Positions 21,492 to 30,898 of a stretch of DNA of 56,481 nucleotides are shown piece by piece (the stretch's first letter is position 1; every line of letters begins with the position of its first letter). Source of the DNA: Pseudomonadota bacterium (GTDB taxonomy: Bacteria; Pseudomonadota; Alphaproteobacteria; Puniceispirillales; Marisalimonadaceae); assembly GCA_028382005.1 (NCBI GenBank), contig JAOESH010000011.1, positions 1-56,481 of the forward strand. The letters run 5' to 3'. The notes beneath the pieces are model-generated. The model saw nothing but the letters and a program-made list of their open reading frames with translations. It made no database searches and was not told where the DNA came from. Both the position numbers and the translations under genes were made by a program.

Positions 21492-22409
21492 CTTTTCCAT
21501 CTCAGGCACTGCTTTAAATAAATCTTCTGAGAGCCCATAATCAGAGACAGTGAAAATAGGTGCCTCTTCATCCTTATTAATTGCAACTATAACTTTGCTG
21601 TCTTTCATACCTGCTAAATGTTGTATTGCTCCAGAAATTCCTGCTGCGATATACAAGTTTGGTGCAACTACTTTTCCAGTTTGTCCGACTTGCCAGTCAT
21701 TAGGAACATATCCTGCATCAACTGCAGCTCTACTTGCTCCCATAGCGGCACCTAACTTATCTGCAAGTTTCTCAAGAACTTGGAAGTTTTCACCAGAACC
21801 TAGCCCTCTTCCACCTGATACTACAATATCAGCGGCAGTTAATTCAGGTCTTTCGTTTTTTGAAAGCTCAGAATTTATGTACTTAGATAATTTTGTTTTT
21901 TCACCAGATTTAATAGAGGATGTCTTTGCTTCATGGTCACTAATCAAAACTTTTTCAAAAGCCGTAGTCCTCACCGTTAATACTTTTATAGCATCATTGC
22001 TCTTGCAAGTTGCAATTGCATTACCTGCATATATTGGTCTTTTAAAAGTATCAATATCAATGATTTCAATTATATCTGGAATTATCATCACGTCTAACAG
22101 TGCAGCTAAGCGTGGAGCAGTATTTTTACCATTTGCTGTATTAGAAAATAATATGTGCGAATAATTTTTTGCAATAGAAGAAATTAGAATGGAAGTGTCT
22201 TCAGCTAGAGGATTTTTATAAACTTCTTCATCACAAAATAAAACTTCGTTAATTCCTTCAATTTTACTAGCTGATTTAACCACTGTCTGGCAATCATTTC
22301 CAATAACTAACAAATCTGAATTTCCAATTTGTTTAGCCGCATTTACGGTATGTAAAGTTGCTGGTAATACTTCATTATTATTATGTTCTACTATAACTAA
22401 AACGCTCAT
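21480..22409 (-). CDS. etfA: Electron transfer flavoprotein alpha subunit
   Basis: EtfA binds FAD and, with EtfB, carries electrons from acyl-CoA and other dehydrogenases to ETF-quinone oxidoreductase. The 309-residue protein has N-terminal VLVIVEHNN and the C-terminal FAD domain GGRGLGSGENF, DAGYVPNDWQVGQTGKVVAP and YIAAGISGAIQHLAGM. Two in-frame ATGs exist; the AGGA site lies too close to the one at 22415, so 22409 (MSVLVIVEH) is preferred. It follows etfB directly. Confidence 0.97.
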   Translation of the reverse strand: MSVLVIVEHNNNEVLPATLHTVNAAKQIGNSDLLVIGNDCQTVVKSASKIEGINEVLFCDEEVYKNPLAEDTSILISSIAKNYSHILFSNTANGKNTAPRLAALLDVMIIPDIIEIIDIDTFKRPIYAGNAIATCKSNDAIKVLTVRTTAFEKVLISDHEAKTSSIKSGEKTKLSKYINSELSKNERPELTAADIVVSGGRGLGSGENFQVLEKLADKLGAAMGASRAAVDAGYVPNDWQVGQTGKVVAPNLYIAAGISGAIQHLAGMKDSKVIVAINKDEEAPIFTVSDYGLSEDLFKAVPEMEKLIK

Positions 22410-22427
22410 TTTCATATCCTTATAAAT

Positions 22428-23177
22428 TTATATTACTTTGGCTTCATTTTTTAATTTATCAACTAATTCTTCTATAGTTTTTACCATTATTCCTGATTGA
22501 CGTTTAGACGGTTCTTCAACTTTTAATATATCTAATCGTTGCTTAATATCTATTTTAAGGTCGTCAACTTTTATCTCTTTAATAGGTTTCTTTTTTGCTT
22601 TCATAATATTAGGTAAGCTAGCATATCTAGGCTCATTTAATCTTAAATCTGTACTAATTACAGCTGGTAAGATAATTTCTATATTTTCAATTCCACCGTC
22701 AACTTCTCTACTGACTTTTGCTACTTTATCAATAATTTCTATTTTGCTTGCAAATGTAGCTTGTGGCCAATTTAATAAAGCAGCAACCATTTGGCTAGTA
22801 GCATTCATATCGTCATCAATAGCTTGTTTTCCTAATATCATTAAATCAATATTTTCCTTTTCGGCTATAGACGAAATTATTTTTGCAATATTAAGTGGTT
22901 CTAAAGTCTCATTAACTTCAACAAAGATTCCTGAATCTGCACCCATAGCAAGTGCATTTCTAATTGTCTCTTGAACTTGAGATACTCCAATTGAAATAGC
23001 TATTACTTCTGTTGCTATCCCTTTTTCTTTTAATCTTAAAGCTTCTTCAACTGCTATTTCATCAAATGGGTTCATAGACATTTTAACATTATCTAATTCA
23101 ACACCAGAATTATCGCTTTTAACTCTTACTTTTACGTTATAGTCTACAACTCTTTTAACTGGTACTAAGATTTTCAA
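22428..23177 (-). CDS. etfB: Electron transfer flavoprotein beta subunit
   Basis: EtfB pairs with EtfA and holds AMP. The 249-residue protein begins [19 protein letters not shown], has [17 protein letters not shown], the recognition-loop region [13 protein letters not shown] and [20 protein letters not shown]. Start is a TTG at 23177, fixed by a strong AAGGAG site and by the family N-terminus. The gene order HIG1, adenosyltransferase, etfB, etfA on one strand matches other alphaproteobacteria. Confidence 0.97.
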   Translation of the reverse strand: MKILVPVKRVVDYNVKVRVKSDNSGVELDNVKMSMNPFDEIAVEEALRLKEKGIATEVIAISIGVSQVQETIRNALAMGADSGIFVEVNETLEPLNIAKIISSIAEKENIDLMILGKQAIDDDMNATSQMVAALLNWPQATFASKIEIIDKVAKVSREVDGGIENIEIILPAVISTDLRLNEPRYASLPNIMKAKKKPIKEIKVDDLKIDIKQRLDILKVEEPSKRQSGIMVKTIEELVDKLKNEAKVI

Positions 23178-23212
23178 ATCGATCTCCTTTTTTTATCTTT
23201 ATAAATTATTAC

Positions 23213-23806
23213 TTAATCTTGATTTAAACCTGGTATCCATAAAATATCATTTAATCCATTTTCATTCAAAACTCTACATAAAACAAATAACAAGTCAGAC
23301 AATCTATTTAGATAAATCAGAGACTGCGTGTTAATAGTTTCTTCACTACATAAAAGAGAGGTATCTCTTTCTGCTCTTCTTGCAATTGTTCTAGACATAT
23401 GAAGCAATGAAGATACTTCGGAGCCTCCTGGCAGAATAAAAGAATTTAAGGGGGTTAAATTACTATTATACTTGTCAATTTTTTTTTCAATTTTATCAAC
23501 TTGAGCTTTTTGTATTCTGAGCGCAGGATACTTTTCTTTAGTTTTAGCGATAGGTGTGGACAAATCTGCGCCTAAATCAAATAAGTCATTTTGAATTTCT
23601 TTAATTAAATTTTTAATTTCAATATATTGATTATCAGCATCATTTTTATTTAAACAAAAATATACTAATCCTAATGAAGAATTTAATTCATCAACTGATC
23701 CATACGCCTGTGGCCTTGGAGAGTGTTTTGCAACTCTGCTTCCATCTGTAAGACCTGTAGAGCCATTGTCTCCTGTACGAGTATAAATTTTGTTTAATTT
23801 AACCAT
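23213..23806 (-). CDS. Cob(I)alamin adenosyltransferase, PduO type
   Basis: Transfers adenosyl from ATP to cob(I)alamin, making coenzyme B12. The 197-residue protein has the PduO ATP-binding N-terminus IYTRTGDNGSTGLTDGSR, DELNSSLG, and the C-terminal FILPGGSEVSSLLHMSRTIARRAERD. An in-frame start exists at 23839, but the ATG at 23806 has a GAGGT site and the family N-terminus MVKLNKIYTR. It overlaps the HIG1 gene end by eight bases, suggesting coupling. It implies use of adenosylcobalamin, whether made or salvaged. Confidence 0.94.
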   Translation of the reverse strand: MVKLNKIYTRTGDNGSTGLTDGSRVAKHSPRPQAYGSVDELNSSLGLVYFCLNKNDADNQYIEIKNLIKEIQNDLFDLGADLSTPIAKTKEKYPALRIQKAQVDKIEKKIDKYNSNLTPLNSFILPGGSEVSSLLHMSRTIARRAERDTSLLCSEETINTQSLIYLNRLSDLLFVLCRVLNENGLNDILWIPGLNQD

Positions 23807-24002
23807 TAAAATACCTCTTAAATAATAAGAGGGAAACAAATATTAAAATCGCCAAGGCTTGAAATACAATTCTATATCTCATTATAAGGTTGCTCTTGGA
23901 TTTATTGTATTCACCTCCTCTTGCCATAGTTATCAAACCCCAGGCAAGGATCAAAACCACTAAAGACATACAAATAAACAGTATTGCATTATACCAATCC
24001 AT
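23799..24002 (-). CDS. HIG1-domain twin-transmembrane protein
   Basis: A 67-residue protein with two membrane helices, at about residues 5-27 (AILFICMSLVVLILAWGLI) and 45-62. They are joined by a short basic loop with SNLIMRYRIVFQALAI, the HIG1 signature (basic RxR followed by QA). In mitochondria HIG1 proteins associate with cytochrome oxidase; bacterial relatives are presumed respiratory accessory proteins. The start overlaps the folD stop by one base (TAATG). Confidence 0.88.
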   Translation of the reverse strand: MDWYNAILFICMSLVVLILAWGLITMARGGEYNKSKSNLIMRYRIVFQALAILIFVSLLLFKRYFNG

Positions 24003-24922
24003 TATGAAAATCCTTCAATAATATTAACAAAATCCTCGTTCTTGTTCATATAAGCTGCCTTAACGGTATTGTGCATTAAGCATGCTATTGTCATTGGACC
24101 AACACCACCTGGAACAGGTGTAATTTTTTGAGCAATGTTAATGACTTTTTCAAATCTTACATCTCCTACAAGCTTATATTTTTTCTCATTAGTTTTTATA
24201 TTGTTTAAATCTAATCTATTAATACCAACGTCTATTACAATTGCATTAGGCTTAATATATGTTTCATCAATTATTTCAGGTCGTCCAATCGCTGATATCA
24301 AAATATCAGCATTTCTACAATGCTCTCTGAGATTTTTTGTTTTAGAGTGAGTTATAGTAACAGTGCAGTTTGATGAGAGTAATAAAGAAGCCATAGGCTT
24401 TCCAACAATATTTGATCGACCAATAATTACAGCATTTTTCCCATCTAAGTTTTTTAATTCTTTTTTTAACATATAGAAGCATCCCAATGGCGTACATGGA
24501 ATAAAATTTGGATCCCCCATGAATAACGCTCCAAAGTTAGTTGGGTGAAAACCATCTACATCTTTTAATGGATCAATAGATTGGATTACTAGTTTTTCAG
24601 AAATATGAACTGGAAGTGGAAGTTGAACAAGAATTCCATCTACATTTGTATCTTTGTTTAATTTAGAAATCTCATTTAATAAATGTTCTTCAGTAGTTTC
24701 CTTAAGAAGTTTAATTTCTATCGACTTTATATTATTCCTCTCAGCAGTAAGTAACTTATTTTTTACGTATATTTTACTAGCAGGATCTTCACCAACTAAA
24801 ATCACAGCTAAACAAGGATTACGAAGAAATTTATCTGAGTAGTTAGAACTTAAGGGAAGAATTTCTCTAAGAAGACTATCAGCATACATTTTACCATTAA
24901 TAATTTTATTAATATTTTGCAT
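24002..24922 (-). CDS. folD: Methylenetetrahydrofolate dehydrogenase/cyclohydrolase
   Basis: A bifunctional folate one-carbon enzyme interconverting methylene-, methenyl- and formyl-tetrahydrofolate. The 306-residue protein has ILVGEDPASKIYVKNK with the catalytic lysine, DGILVQLPLP, PCTPLGC, the NADP site VIGRSNIVGKPMASLL and VTPVPGGVGPMT. The order yggT-folD-HIG1 is compact: 9 bases to yggT upstream and a one-base overlap with HIG1 downstream. Confidence 0.98.
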   Translation of the reverse strand: MQNINKIINGKMYADSLLREILPLSSNYSDKFLRNPCLAVILVGEDPASKIYVKNKLLTAERNNIKSIEIKLLKETTEEHLLNEISKLNKDTNVDGILVQLPLPVHISEKLVIQSIDPLKDVDGFHPTNFGALFMGDPNFIPCTPLGCFYMLKKELKNLDGKNAVIIGRSNIVGKPMASLLLSSNCTVTITHSKTKNLREHCRNADILISAIGRPEIIDETYIKPNAIVIDVGINRLDLNNIKTNEKKYKLVGDVRFEKVINIAQKITPVPGGVGPMTIACLMHNTVKAAYMNKNEDFVNIIEGFS

Positions 24923-24931
24923 GAAAATTAA

Positions 24932-25216
24932 CTATAATCCTAGTCTATAATCATAAATTAAATTTTTTAGAAAACTTAGCAAAAGTATAACAATTACTGG
25001 AGATAAATCGATGCCTGAAAGCAACGGGATGTATCTTCTTATTTTACCTAATAATGGTTCATGGATTGAAATAAGTGATTTGAAGATAATATTTATAATT
25101 TTATTATAATTATTAATCATTTGAAATTGGATTAGCAAACCCATTACTACATATACAAATAAAGTGTACAAGTAGAGAGTGATTATTTCATTAATTAATA
25201 TAAGTAATGCGTTCAT
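24932..25216 (-). CDS. YggT family membrane protein
   Basis: A 94-residue integral membrane protein of the YggT/YlmG family. Two hydrophobic segments (LYLYTLFVYVVMGLLIQF and LSPVIVILLLSFLKNLIY) flank a conserved HEPLLGKIRRYIP loop, in which E-P-L is the family hallmark. Relatives are linked with membrane and division-associated functions, but the role is not settled. It heads the yggT-folD-HIG1-cobalamin adenosyltransferase-etfBA run and diverges from the ynjB-like gene. Confidence 0.9.
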   Translation of the reverse strand: MNALLILINEIITLYLYTLFVYVVMGLLIQFQMINNYNKIINIIFKSLISIHEPLLGKIRRYIPLLSGIDLSPVIVILLLSFLKNLIYDYRLGL

Positions 25217-25260
25217 TTTAGATAACTATTTAGATATTTATTATATTATTATAGATAATA

Positions 25261-25272
25261 CTTATTAATAAG
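25261..25272. repeat. 12-bp perfect palindrome in yggT/ynjB divergent gap
   Basis: CTTATTAATAAG reads the same on both strands and lies in the 128-base divergent gap, about 70 bases before the ynjB-like start. It could be a dimeric regulator site. AT-rich sequence makes chance palindromes common, so confidence is low. Confidence 0.25.
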
Positions 25273-25344
25273 AATACTATAGTTATAAAGAAATTTTGTC
25301 TAATTTAGAAAATATTATTTGTAACTAAGAAAAGGAAAATTTAA

Positions 25345-26574
25345 ATGATTATGATAAAACCAAATAAATATGTTTGTTTATTTATTGCAATTTCATTTAT
25401 TTTTATTTTTCCTTCCTACTCCAAAGCAAACAAAGAGAATTGGAATAATATCTTAAAAGAAGCTTCAGGACAGACTGTTTATTTTCATGCATGGGGTGGA
25501 GCCAAGAATATCAATTCTTATATAAACTGGGCAGCAGAAACAGTTAAAAAGACATATAATATTACTGTTAAGCATGTTAAAGTGTCTGATACTTCAAATG
25601 TTGTAAGTAGGATATTGTCTGAAAAAAATGCTAAAAAAAATAATAATGGGGCGGTAGATTTAGTATGGATTAATGGTGAAAATTTTTCTTCAATGAAAAA
25701 AAATAATTTGCTATTGAATGAAAACTGGATCATCCAGTTACCAAATTCTAAATTTCTAGATTTTAAAAATAATCCAAGTCTGCTTAATGACTTTGGCGTT
25801 TCAACAGGCGGTATGGAAATGCCCTGGGGCGTATCTCAGTTAAACTTTTATTATGATAGTAAATATATAAAAGCTCCTCCAAAATCTGCCTTAAAATTAA
25901 AAAAATATATTTTAACTAATAAAGGAAGGTTTACCTTTCCACAGCCACCAGATTTTGTTGGCACAAGTTTTTTGAAACAAATTCTAATTGAGTTAATAGC
26001 TGACAAAAATGTTCTAAAATTAAAATATGATCAGTCTCACCACGAAAAAATGCTTAAACCTCTATTTGATTGGTTGGATGAAGTTACTCCTCATCTATGG
26101 AGAAACGGAAAGAATTATCCATCCAACTATTTAGCGCTTACTGAACTTGTTGCTGATAGAGAAATAGATATTGGAATGGCATTTAATATTGCTCATGCAT
26201 CTAATGCAATATCTGAAGGTAAATTAAGTAACACTGTAAAGAGTTACATTCATAAAGGTGGAACTCTAGCCAATGTTCATTTTTTGTCTATTCCGTATAA
26301 TTCTTCAAATATAACATCAGCTAAAGTTTTTATTAATTTTTTAATATCTCCTGAGGCACAAATAAAAAAACAAAATAAAAATTTTTGGGGTGATCCAAGC
26401 GTTTTATCATCAAGAAAATTGACACCTGAATGGAAAGAAAAATTTTTAAACTTACCAAGAGGTTCCGCAACTTTAAGTAATGAAGAGTTAGACCTAAAAC
26501 TTGAAGAGCCGCACCCTTCATGGGTAAAGGTTATTGAAGATAAATGGATTAAAAAATATGGCTCAAACAATTAA
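25345..26574 (+). CDS. ynjB: YnjB-like ABC transporter substrate-binding protein
   Basis: A 409-residue periplasmic binding protein. A signal peptide covers about residues 1-29 (FIAISFIFIFPSYSKA). The mature start GQTVYFHAWGGAKNINSYI, then VKHVKVSDTSNVVSRIL and VDLVWINGENF, match the YnjB family. The ligand of YnjB-type systems is not established. The gene follows an AAGGA site and is seven bases upstream of the ynjC-like permease. The usual third gene, a YnjD-type ATPase, is missing. Confidence 0.88.
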   Translation: MIMIKPNKYVCLFIAISFIFIFPSYSKANKENWNNILKEASGQTVYFHAWGGAKNINSYINWAAETVKKTYNITVKHVKVSDTSNVVSRILSEKNAKKNNNGAVDLVWINGENFSSMKKNNLLLNENWIIQLPNSKFLDFKNNPSLLNDFGVSTGGMEMPWGVSQLNFYYDSKYIKAPPKSALKLKKYILTNKGRFTFPQPPDFVGTSFLKQILIELIADKNVLKLKYDQSHHEKMLKPLFDWLDEVTPHLWRNGKNYPSNYLALTELVADREIDIGMAFNIAHASNAISEGKLSNTVKSYIHKGGTLANVHFLSIPYNSSNITSAKVFINFLISPEAQIKKQNKNFWGDPSVLSSRKLTPEWKEKFLNLPRGSATLSNEELDLKLEEPHPSWVKVIEDKWIKKYGSNN

Positions 26575-26581
26575 TTCGTAG

Positions 26582-28267
26582 ATGGAAGTAAATTTGTGTC
26601 GTCAATTTACAAAGGCTTTACTAATACTTTTAGCTTTAGTAATAATCATACCAATTTTTTTTGGTTTCTTAGGTTTTTTCTTACCATCATTTGGTTACTT
26701 CCCTGCTATAGGGAGGTATGATTTTGACTTAAGTTATTTCAATTCCTCATTTGATCTACCAGGAATATCAAAATCTTTTAAACTTTCTGTTTTCACAGGA
26801 CTTTTCTCAACTATATTAGCTTTATTTTTCTCACAAGTTATTCTTTTAAAACTTTTTCAAACAAACATTTATAATTATATTAGACTAATTATAGCACCTC
26901 TTTTAGCTTTGCCACATATAACAATGGCAGTAGGGTTAATTTTTTTATTTTCTCCAAGTGGTTTAATATTTAGATTAATTTCTCCATGGCTAACAGGTTT
27001 TGATAGACCACCTAATTTATTTATTATTCCAGATGAATATGGTATATTTTTAATTTTAGGACTTCTTTTAAAAGAAACTCCTTTTTTTTTATTACTTTCA
27101 ATGTCTGCGCTTGAGCAATTGCCTGCTAGAAAAGTTTTTAATGTTGGTAGAACTCTTCAACATTCAAGCTTTTCAAATTGGTTTTTATTGATATTTCCGT
27201 TAATTTATAAAAAAATAAGACTAGTAATATTTATTGTTATTGCTTTTGCAGCCTCCGTTATTGACATGTCACTATTGCTGGCTCCATCAACGCCTTCAAC
27301 TTTAGCTATTAGAATTTTTCAAATTTTTCAAACTTCAGAAGTGAATTCAATATTTATTGCTTCTAACTTAGCCTTAGTACAATTTTGTATAATAATAGCG
27401 CTTATTTTATTGTGGATTTTTTTAGAAAAAATTATAAAGCAGAATTTTTTTTATATATTTTTAATTAAAATATTAACACGAAAAAAATCTTTGTTCGTAG
27501 ACAGTTTGTTTATAATTGCGATGGTTTTATTTTTACTATCTATGATGGGTGTAGCATCTTCATTCCTTTGGAGTATTAGCGAAAATTGGCATTTCCCCAA
27601 TTTTTTCCCTAGCTCATTCAGTCTCAATAATATTCTAATCTTTCTCTATCAACATCAGTCGACAGTTTTGACTTCTGTTTGTATATCCATTTTAGTCTCT
27701 TTTTTATCAATAATTTTAATTTTAATATGGGTTGAACTAACAGAAACAATAAATTTTAAGATTCTTTATTTTGAATGGGTACTTTTTGTTCCACTTTTTA
27801 TTCCTCAAATATCATTTTTGATAGGTCTTCAAAGTTTTCTTGTAACACTCAACTTTCAGAGTTTTCTATTAGCTCTTATTGTTGTGGAACTATTATATGT
27901 ATTGCCCTACTGTTTTATAATTTTAGCTCCAGCCTTAAGAGAAATTAAAAAAGAATTTATTAAGGTTGGTTCTAGCTTAGGGAAAAACAGGTTTGAAAGG
28001 TTAGTATTTATAAAAATTCCATTAGTCTCTTCTTCATTATTGACATCGTTTGGTATTGGAATGATTGTTTCTTTATCATTGTATGCTCCCGTTTATTTCA
28101 TTGGTGCTGGAAGAATAAACACTCTTACAGTAGAAGCTGTAAATTTAGCTTTAAGTGGTTCAAGACAAGACTTAGGGTTGGCGACAGTTTTTCAGGTTAT
28201 TATTCCAATCTTAATCTTATTAATTATTGCGTATTTAAATAAAAAACTGACTAAATGGAGGTTTTAA
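26582..28267 (+). CDS. ynjC: YnjC-like ABC transporter permease (two fused permease domains)
   Basis: A 561-residue inner-membrane protein with about twelve hydrophobic segments in two halves, each resembling an ABC permease unit. EAA-like loops appear as FNVGRTLQHSSFSNWFLLIFP around residue 198 and FIKVGSSLGKNRFERLVFIK around residue 465, where ATPase subunits dock. This doubled arrangement, next to a YnjB-like binding protein, identifies YnjC. The next gene is unrelated, so the ATPase must come from elsewhere; the TauB/SsuB-type ATPase at 11153-11950 is a candidate. Confidence 0.86.
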   Translation: MEVNLCRQFTKALLILLALVIIIPIFFGFLGFFLPSFGYFPAIGRYDFDLSYFNSSFDLPGISKSFKLSVFTGLFSTILALFFSQVILLKLFQTNIYNYIRLIIAPLLALPHITMAVGLIFLFSPSGLIFRLISPWLTGFDRPPNLFIIPDEYGIFLILGLLLKETPFFLLLSMSALEQLPARKVFNVGRTLQHSSFSNWFLLIFPLIYKKIRLVIFIVIAFAASVIDMSLLLAPSTPSTLAIRIFQIFQTSEVNSIFIASNLALVQFCIIIALILLWIFLEKIIKQNFFYIFLIKILTRKKSLFVDSLFIIAMVLFLLSMMGVASSFLWSISENWHFPNFFPSSFSLNNILIFLYQHQSTVLTSVCISILVSFLSIILILIWVELTETINFKILYFEWVLFVPLFIPQISFLIGLQSFLVTLNFQSFLLALIVVELLYVLPYCFIILAPALREIKKEFIKVGSSLGKNRFERLVFIKIPLVSSSLLTSFGIGMIVSLSLYAPVYFIGAGRINTLTVEAVNLALSGSRQDLGLATVFQVIIPILILLIIAYLNKKLTKWRF

Positions 28268-28340
28268 ATATATTTAGATTACTTGATATGCTTAGTTAAA
28301 TCACTTATAGAACGAGTATATAATTTTTCAGGAGAATATT

Positions 28341-28901
28341 TTGTCGAATTTATCTGCATTTAAAGGTAAGAAAATAGCTGTTATGGTAGCCAGTGGTTTT
28401 AACGAAGAACAGTTTTTAATAATTCAAAAAACACTTTTAGCAGCTCAAGGATCTTATACAATAATCTCAAGAGATATTGGAACAACAAATGGATGGGCTT
28501 CAAATCAATGGGGACTTTCATATCCTGTAGACCAAGCCGTATCTGAAACTTTAGCCATTGATTTTGATGCTCTAATAGTTCCAGGTGGATCTAATCAAAT
28601 TGAAACTCTGAGTAATGACCTTCATGTTAGAAGAATTTTAAGAGCCTTTTTAAGAGAAGACGAGCCCGTTGCATTAGCAGGAGTTTCAACAATGTTGCTA
28701 ACTACTATAGACGCTGCACAGGGTCGACAAGTTGCGGCTTCAGACGCTGACAGCGCTCTATTAATAGCTGCAGGAGCTGAAATAATTGACAAACCTACAG
28801 TAAGAGACACTAACTTGATAAGTGCAACTAGTGGCGAAGCGGGAATTTCAGATCTCCTAGAAATGTTGGCTCAAGCTATAAATGATAATGCGCAAAATTA
28901 G
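28341..28901 (+). CDS. DJ-1/PfpI-like protein lacking the nucleophile cysteine
   Basis: A 186-residue DJ-1/PfpI-fold protein (KIAVMVASGFNEEQF, DALIVPGGSNQIETL). The turn that normally carries the reactive cysteine (as AxxCHG or AxxCAG) reads ALAGVSTML, so the nucleophile is gone. This resembles the non-catalytic DJ-1-like C-terminal domain of large catalases. It starts with TTG, preceded by CAGGAG. A TATAAT at 28319-28324 could be a promoter -10 element very close to the start, but no matching -35 was found. Alanine content is higher than in neighbouring proteins. Function unknown. Confidence 0.8.
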   Translation: MSNLSAFKGKKIAVMVASGFNEEQFLIIQKTLLAAQGSYTIISRDIGTTNGWASNQWGLSYPVDQAVSETLAIDFDALIVPGGSNQIETLSNDLHVRRILRAFLREDEPVALAGVSTMLLTTIDAAQGRQVAASDADSALLIAAGAEIIDKPTVRDTNLISATSGEAGISDLLEMLAQAINDNAQN

Positions 28902-28910
28902 GTTGTCTCA

Positions 28911-29108
28911 GTGAGTAAAAAAAAATTAGCTAAAAAAATTAGCCCTTGTATTGGTGTTTGTAAATTAGATATAAAAAGCAATTTGTGTGTTGGTTGTTTA
29001 AGGTCTGCTGATGAAATAGCAAAATGGCCTCAACTAGATAATGAAAAAGCGCTAAAAATTATGGAAGAAATAAAATATAGATATCTGACTGAAAAAGTAT
29101 CAAACTAA
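28911..29108 (+). CDS. DUF1289 small cysteine-rich protein
   Basis: A 65-residue protein with SPCIGVCKLDIKSNLCVGCL, the four-cysteine pattern of DUF1289, followed by a WPQL segment and a helix. The cysteines probably bind a metal. Start is GTG at 28911, nine bases after the DJ-1-like stop. aspS follows 20 bases downstream, so it likely shares a transcript. The family has no settled function. Confidence 0.88.
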   Translation: MSKKKLAKKISPCIGVCKLDIKSNLCVGCLRSADEIAKWPQLDNEKALKIMEEIKYRYLTEKVSN

Positions 29109-29128
29109 ATTTTTAGGAATTAATAAAA

Positions 29129-30898
29129 ATGCATAAATATAGAACACATAAATGTGATGAATTGAGATCTGATAACGTAAAAGATATTGTAAAGTTGTCT
29201 GGTTGGGTTCACAGAAAAAGAGATCACGGACAATTAATATTTATCGATTTAAGAGATCATTATGGTTTGACGCAAGTGGTTGTAGATTCATCAAACAATA
29301 AATTTTCGATTATTGAAGGTTTGTCTCTTGAAAGTGTTATAACCATTTCTGGAATTGTAGTTGAGAGATCAGCAGATACAATTAATAAAAACCTTCCAAC
29401 CGGTGACATAGAAGTTAACTTGTCTGAATTAGAAATTATATCAAAATCAAATGCATTGCCTCTTCAAGTTAATTCTGATGAAGACTATGGCGAAGAAACT
29501 AGATTGAAATTTAGGTATTTAGATCTTAGGAGAAGCAGGCCTCATTCAAATATAATACTAAGGTCAAATGTTATTCAAACTATTAGAAATAAAATGCTGG
29601 AATTAGGTTTTATGGAGTTCCAAACACCTATTTTAACAGCTTCTAGTCCAGAGGGTGCAAGAGATTTTTTAGTCCCATCTAGGCTAAACAGAGGAAAATT
29701 TTATGCTTTACCTCAAGCTCCTCAGCAGTTCAAGCAATTAATAATGGTTTCAGGGTTTGATAAATATTTTCAAATTGCCCCTTGTTTCAGAGATGAAGAT
29801 AGTAGGGCAGACAGATCGCCAGGAGAGTTTTATCAACTCGACTTAGAAATGTCCTATGTAGAACAAGAAGATGTTTTTGATGCAGTTGAACCAGTTATTA
29901 GAGAAGTTTTTACAAAGTTTTCTAAAAGAAAAATTGATAAAATTGTTCCCAAAATTACCTATAAAGAGTCAATATTAAAATATGGAAATGATAAGCCAGA
30001 CTTAAGATTTAATCTTGAAATCAAGGACGTTACTGATGTGTTCACAAATTCTAACTTTAGTATTTTTGCTAAATCTATTGACAATGGTGCTGTCGTTAGA
30101 GCAATTCCTGGTCCAGGATGTGGATCAAGGTCATTTGCTGACAGGATGAACAGTTGGGCACAAGGAGAGGGAGCCCCGGGAATGGGGTATATAATTTACA
30201 ACGAAAACACAGCGAAAGGACCAGTTGCAAACGCTTTAGGTGTTGAAAAAGCATTAATTATGAAAGATTTATTTAATTTAAAAGATGGTGATGCTTTGTT
30301 TTTTTCTTGTTCTAAAGAATATGATGCAGCCAGCCTAGCAGGGAAAGCAAGAGTAAAAATTGCTACTGATAAAAAACTTATTGAAGAGAATGTATTCAAA
30401 TTTTGCTGGATAGTTGATTACCCAATGTTTGAAAAAGATGAAAGCACAGGTAAAATAGAATTTTCTCACAATCCTTTTTCTATGCCACAAGGAGGAATGG
30501 ATGCACTTTTAAATAAAGACCCATTGGATATATTAGCTTATCAATATGATTTAGTATGTAATGGCATAGAATTATCTTCAGGAGCCATTAGAAACCATGT
30601 TCCTGATATTATGTACAAAGCTTTCGAAATTGCAGGTCATAATCCTGATGTTGTAGATAATAAGTTTCCTGGTTTGATTAATGCTTTTAAATTTGGTGCT
30701 CCACCTCATGGAGGAATAGCACCTGGAATTGATAGAATTGTTATGTTGTTAGCAGATGAACCTAACATTAGAGAAGTTATTTTATTTCCAATGACAGGAA
30801 AGGCAGAAGATTTAATGATGAACGCACCGAATGATATAAGTGAAGTTCAACTTAAAGAACTTGGCATAAAATTAGATAAAAAAGTTAAAATTAATTAA
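29129..30898 (+). CDS. aspS: Aspartyl-tRNA synthetase
   Basis: A class II synthetase of 589 residues, the bacterial-type length including the GAD insertion. The N-terminal OB-fold is [20 protein letters not shown]. Motif 2 is [15 protein letters not shown]. Motif 3 is [14 protein letters not shown] near the end. Alphaproteobacterial AspRS of this type is often non-discriminating and also charges tRNA-Asn where asparaginyl-tRNA synthetase is absent; that cannot be decided here. Its 3' end overlaps the converging ctaA by eight bases. Confidence 0.98.
   Translation: MHKYRTHKCDELRSDNVKDIVKLSGWVHRKRDHGQLIFIDLRDHYGLTQVVVDSSNNKFSIIEGLSLESVITISGIVVERSADTINKNLPTGDIEVNLSELEIISKSNALPLQVNSDEDYGEETRLKFRYLDLRRSRPHSNIILRSNVIQTIRNKMLELGFMEFQTPILTASSPEGARDFLVPSRLNRGKFYALPQAPQQFKQLIMVSGFDKYFQIAPCFRDEDSRADRSPGEFYQLDLEMSYVEQEDVFDAVEPVIREVFTKFSKRKIDKIVPKITYKESILKYGNDKPDLRFNLEIKDVTDVFTNSNFSIFAKSIDNGAVVRAIPGPGCGSRSFADRMNSWAQGEGAPGMGYIIYNENTAKGPVANALGVEKALIMKDLFNLKDGDALFFSCSKEYDAASLAGKARVKIATDKKLIEENVFKFCWIVDYPMFEKDESTGKIEFSHNPFSMPQGGMDALLNKDPLDILAYQYDLVCNGIELSSGAIRNHVPDIMYKAFEIAGHNPDVVDNKFPGLINAFKFGAPPHGGIAPGIDRIVMLLADEPNIREVILFPMTGKAEDLMMNAPNDISEVQLKELGIKLDKKVKIN

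Noticed and set aside
21550-22164. Long plus-strand frame opposite etfA
   Set aside because: Shadow of the etfA coding sequence; its product shows no family features and etfA is certain.
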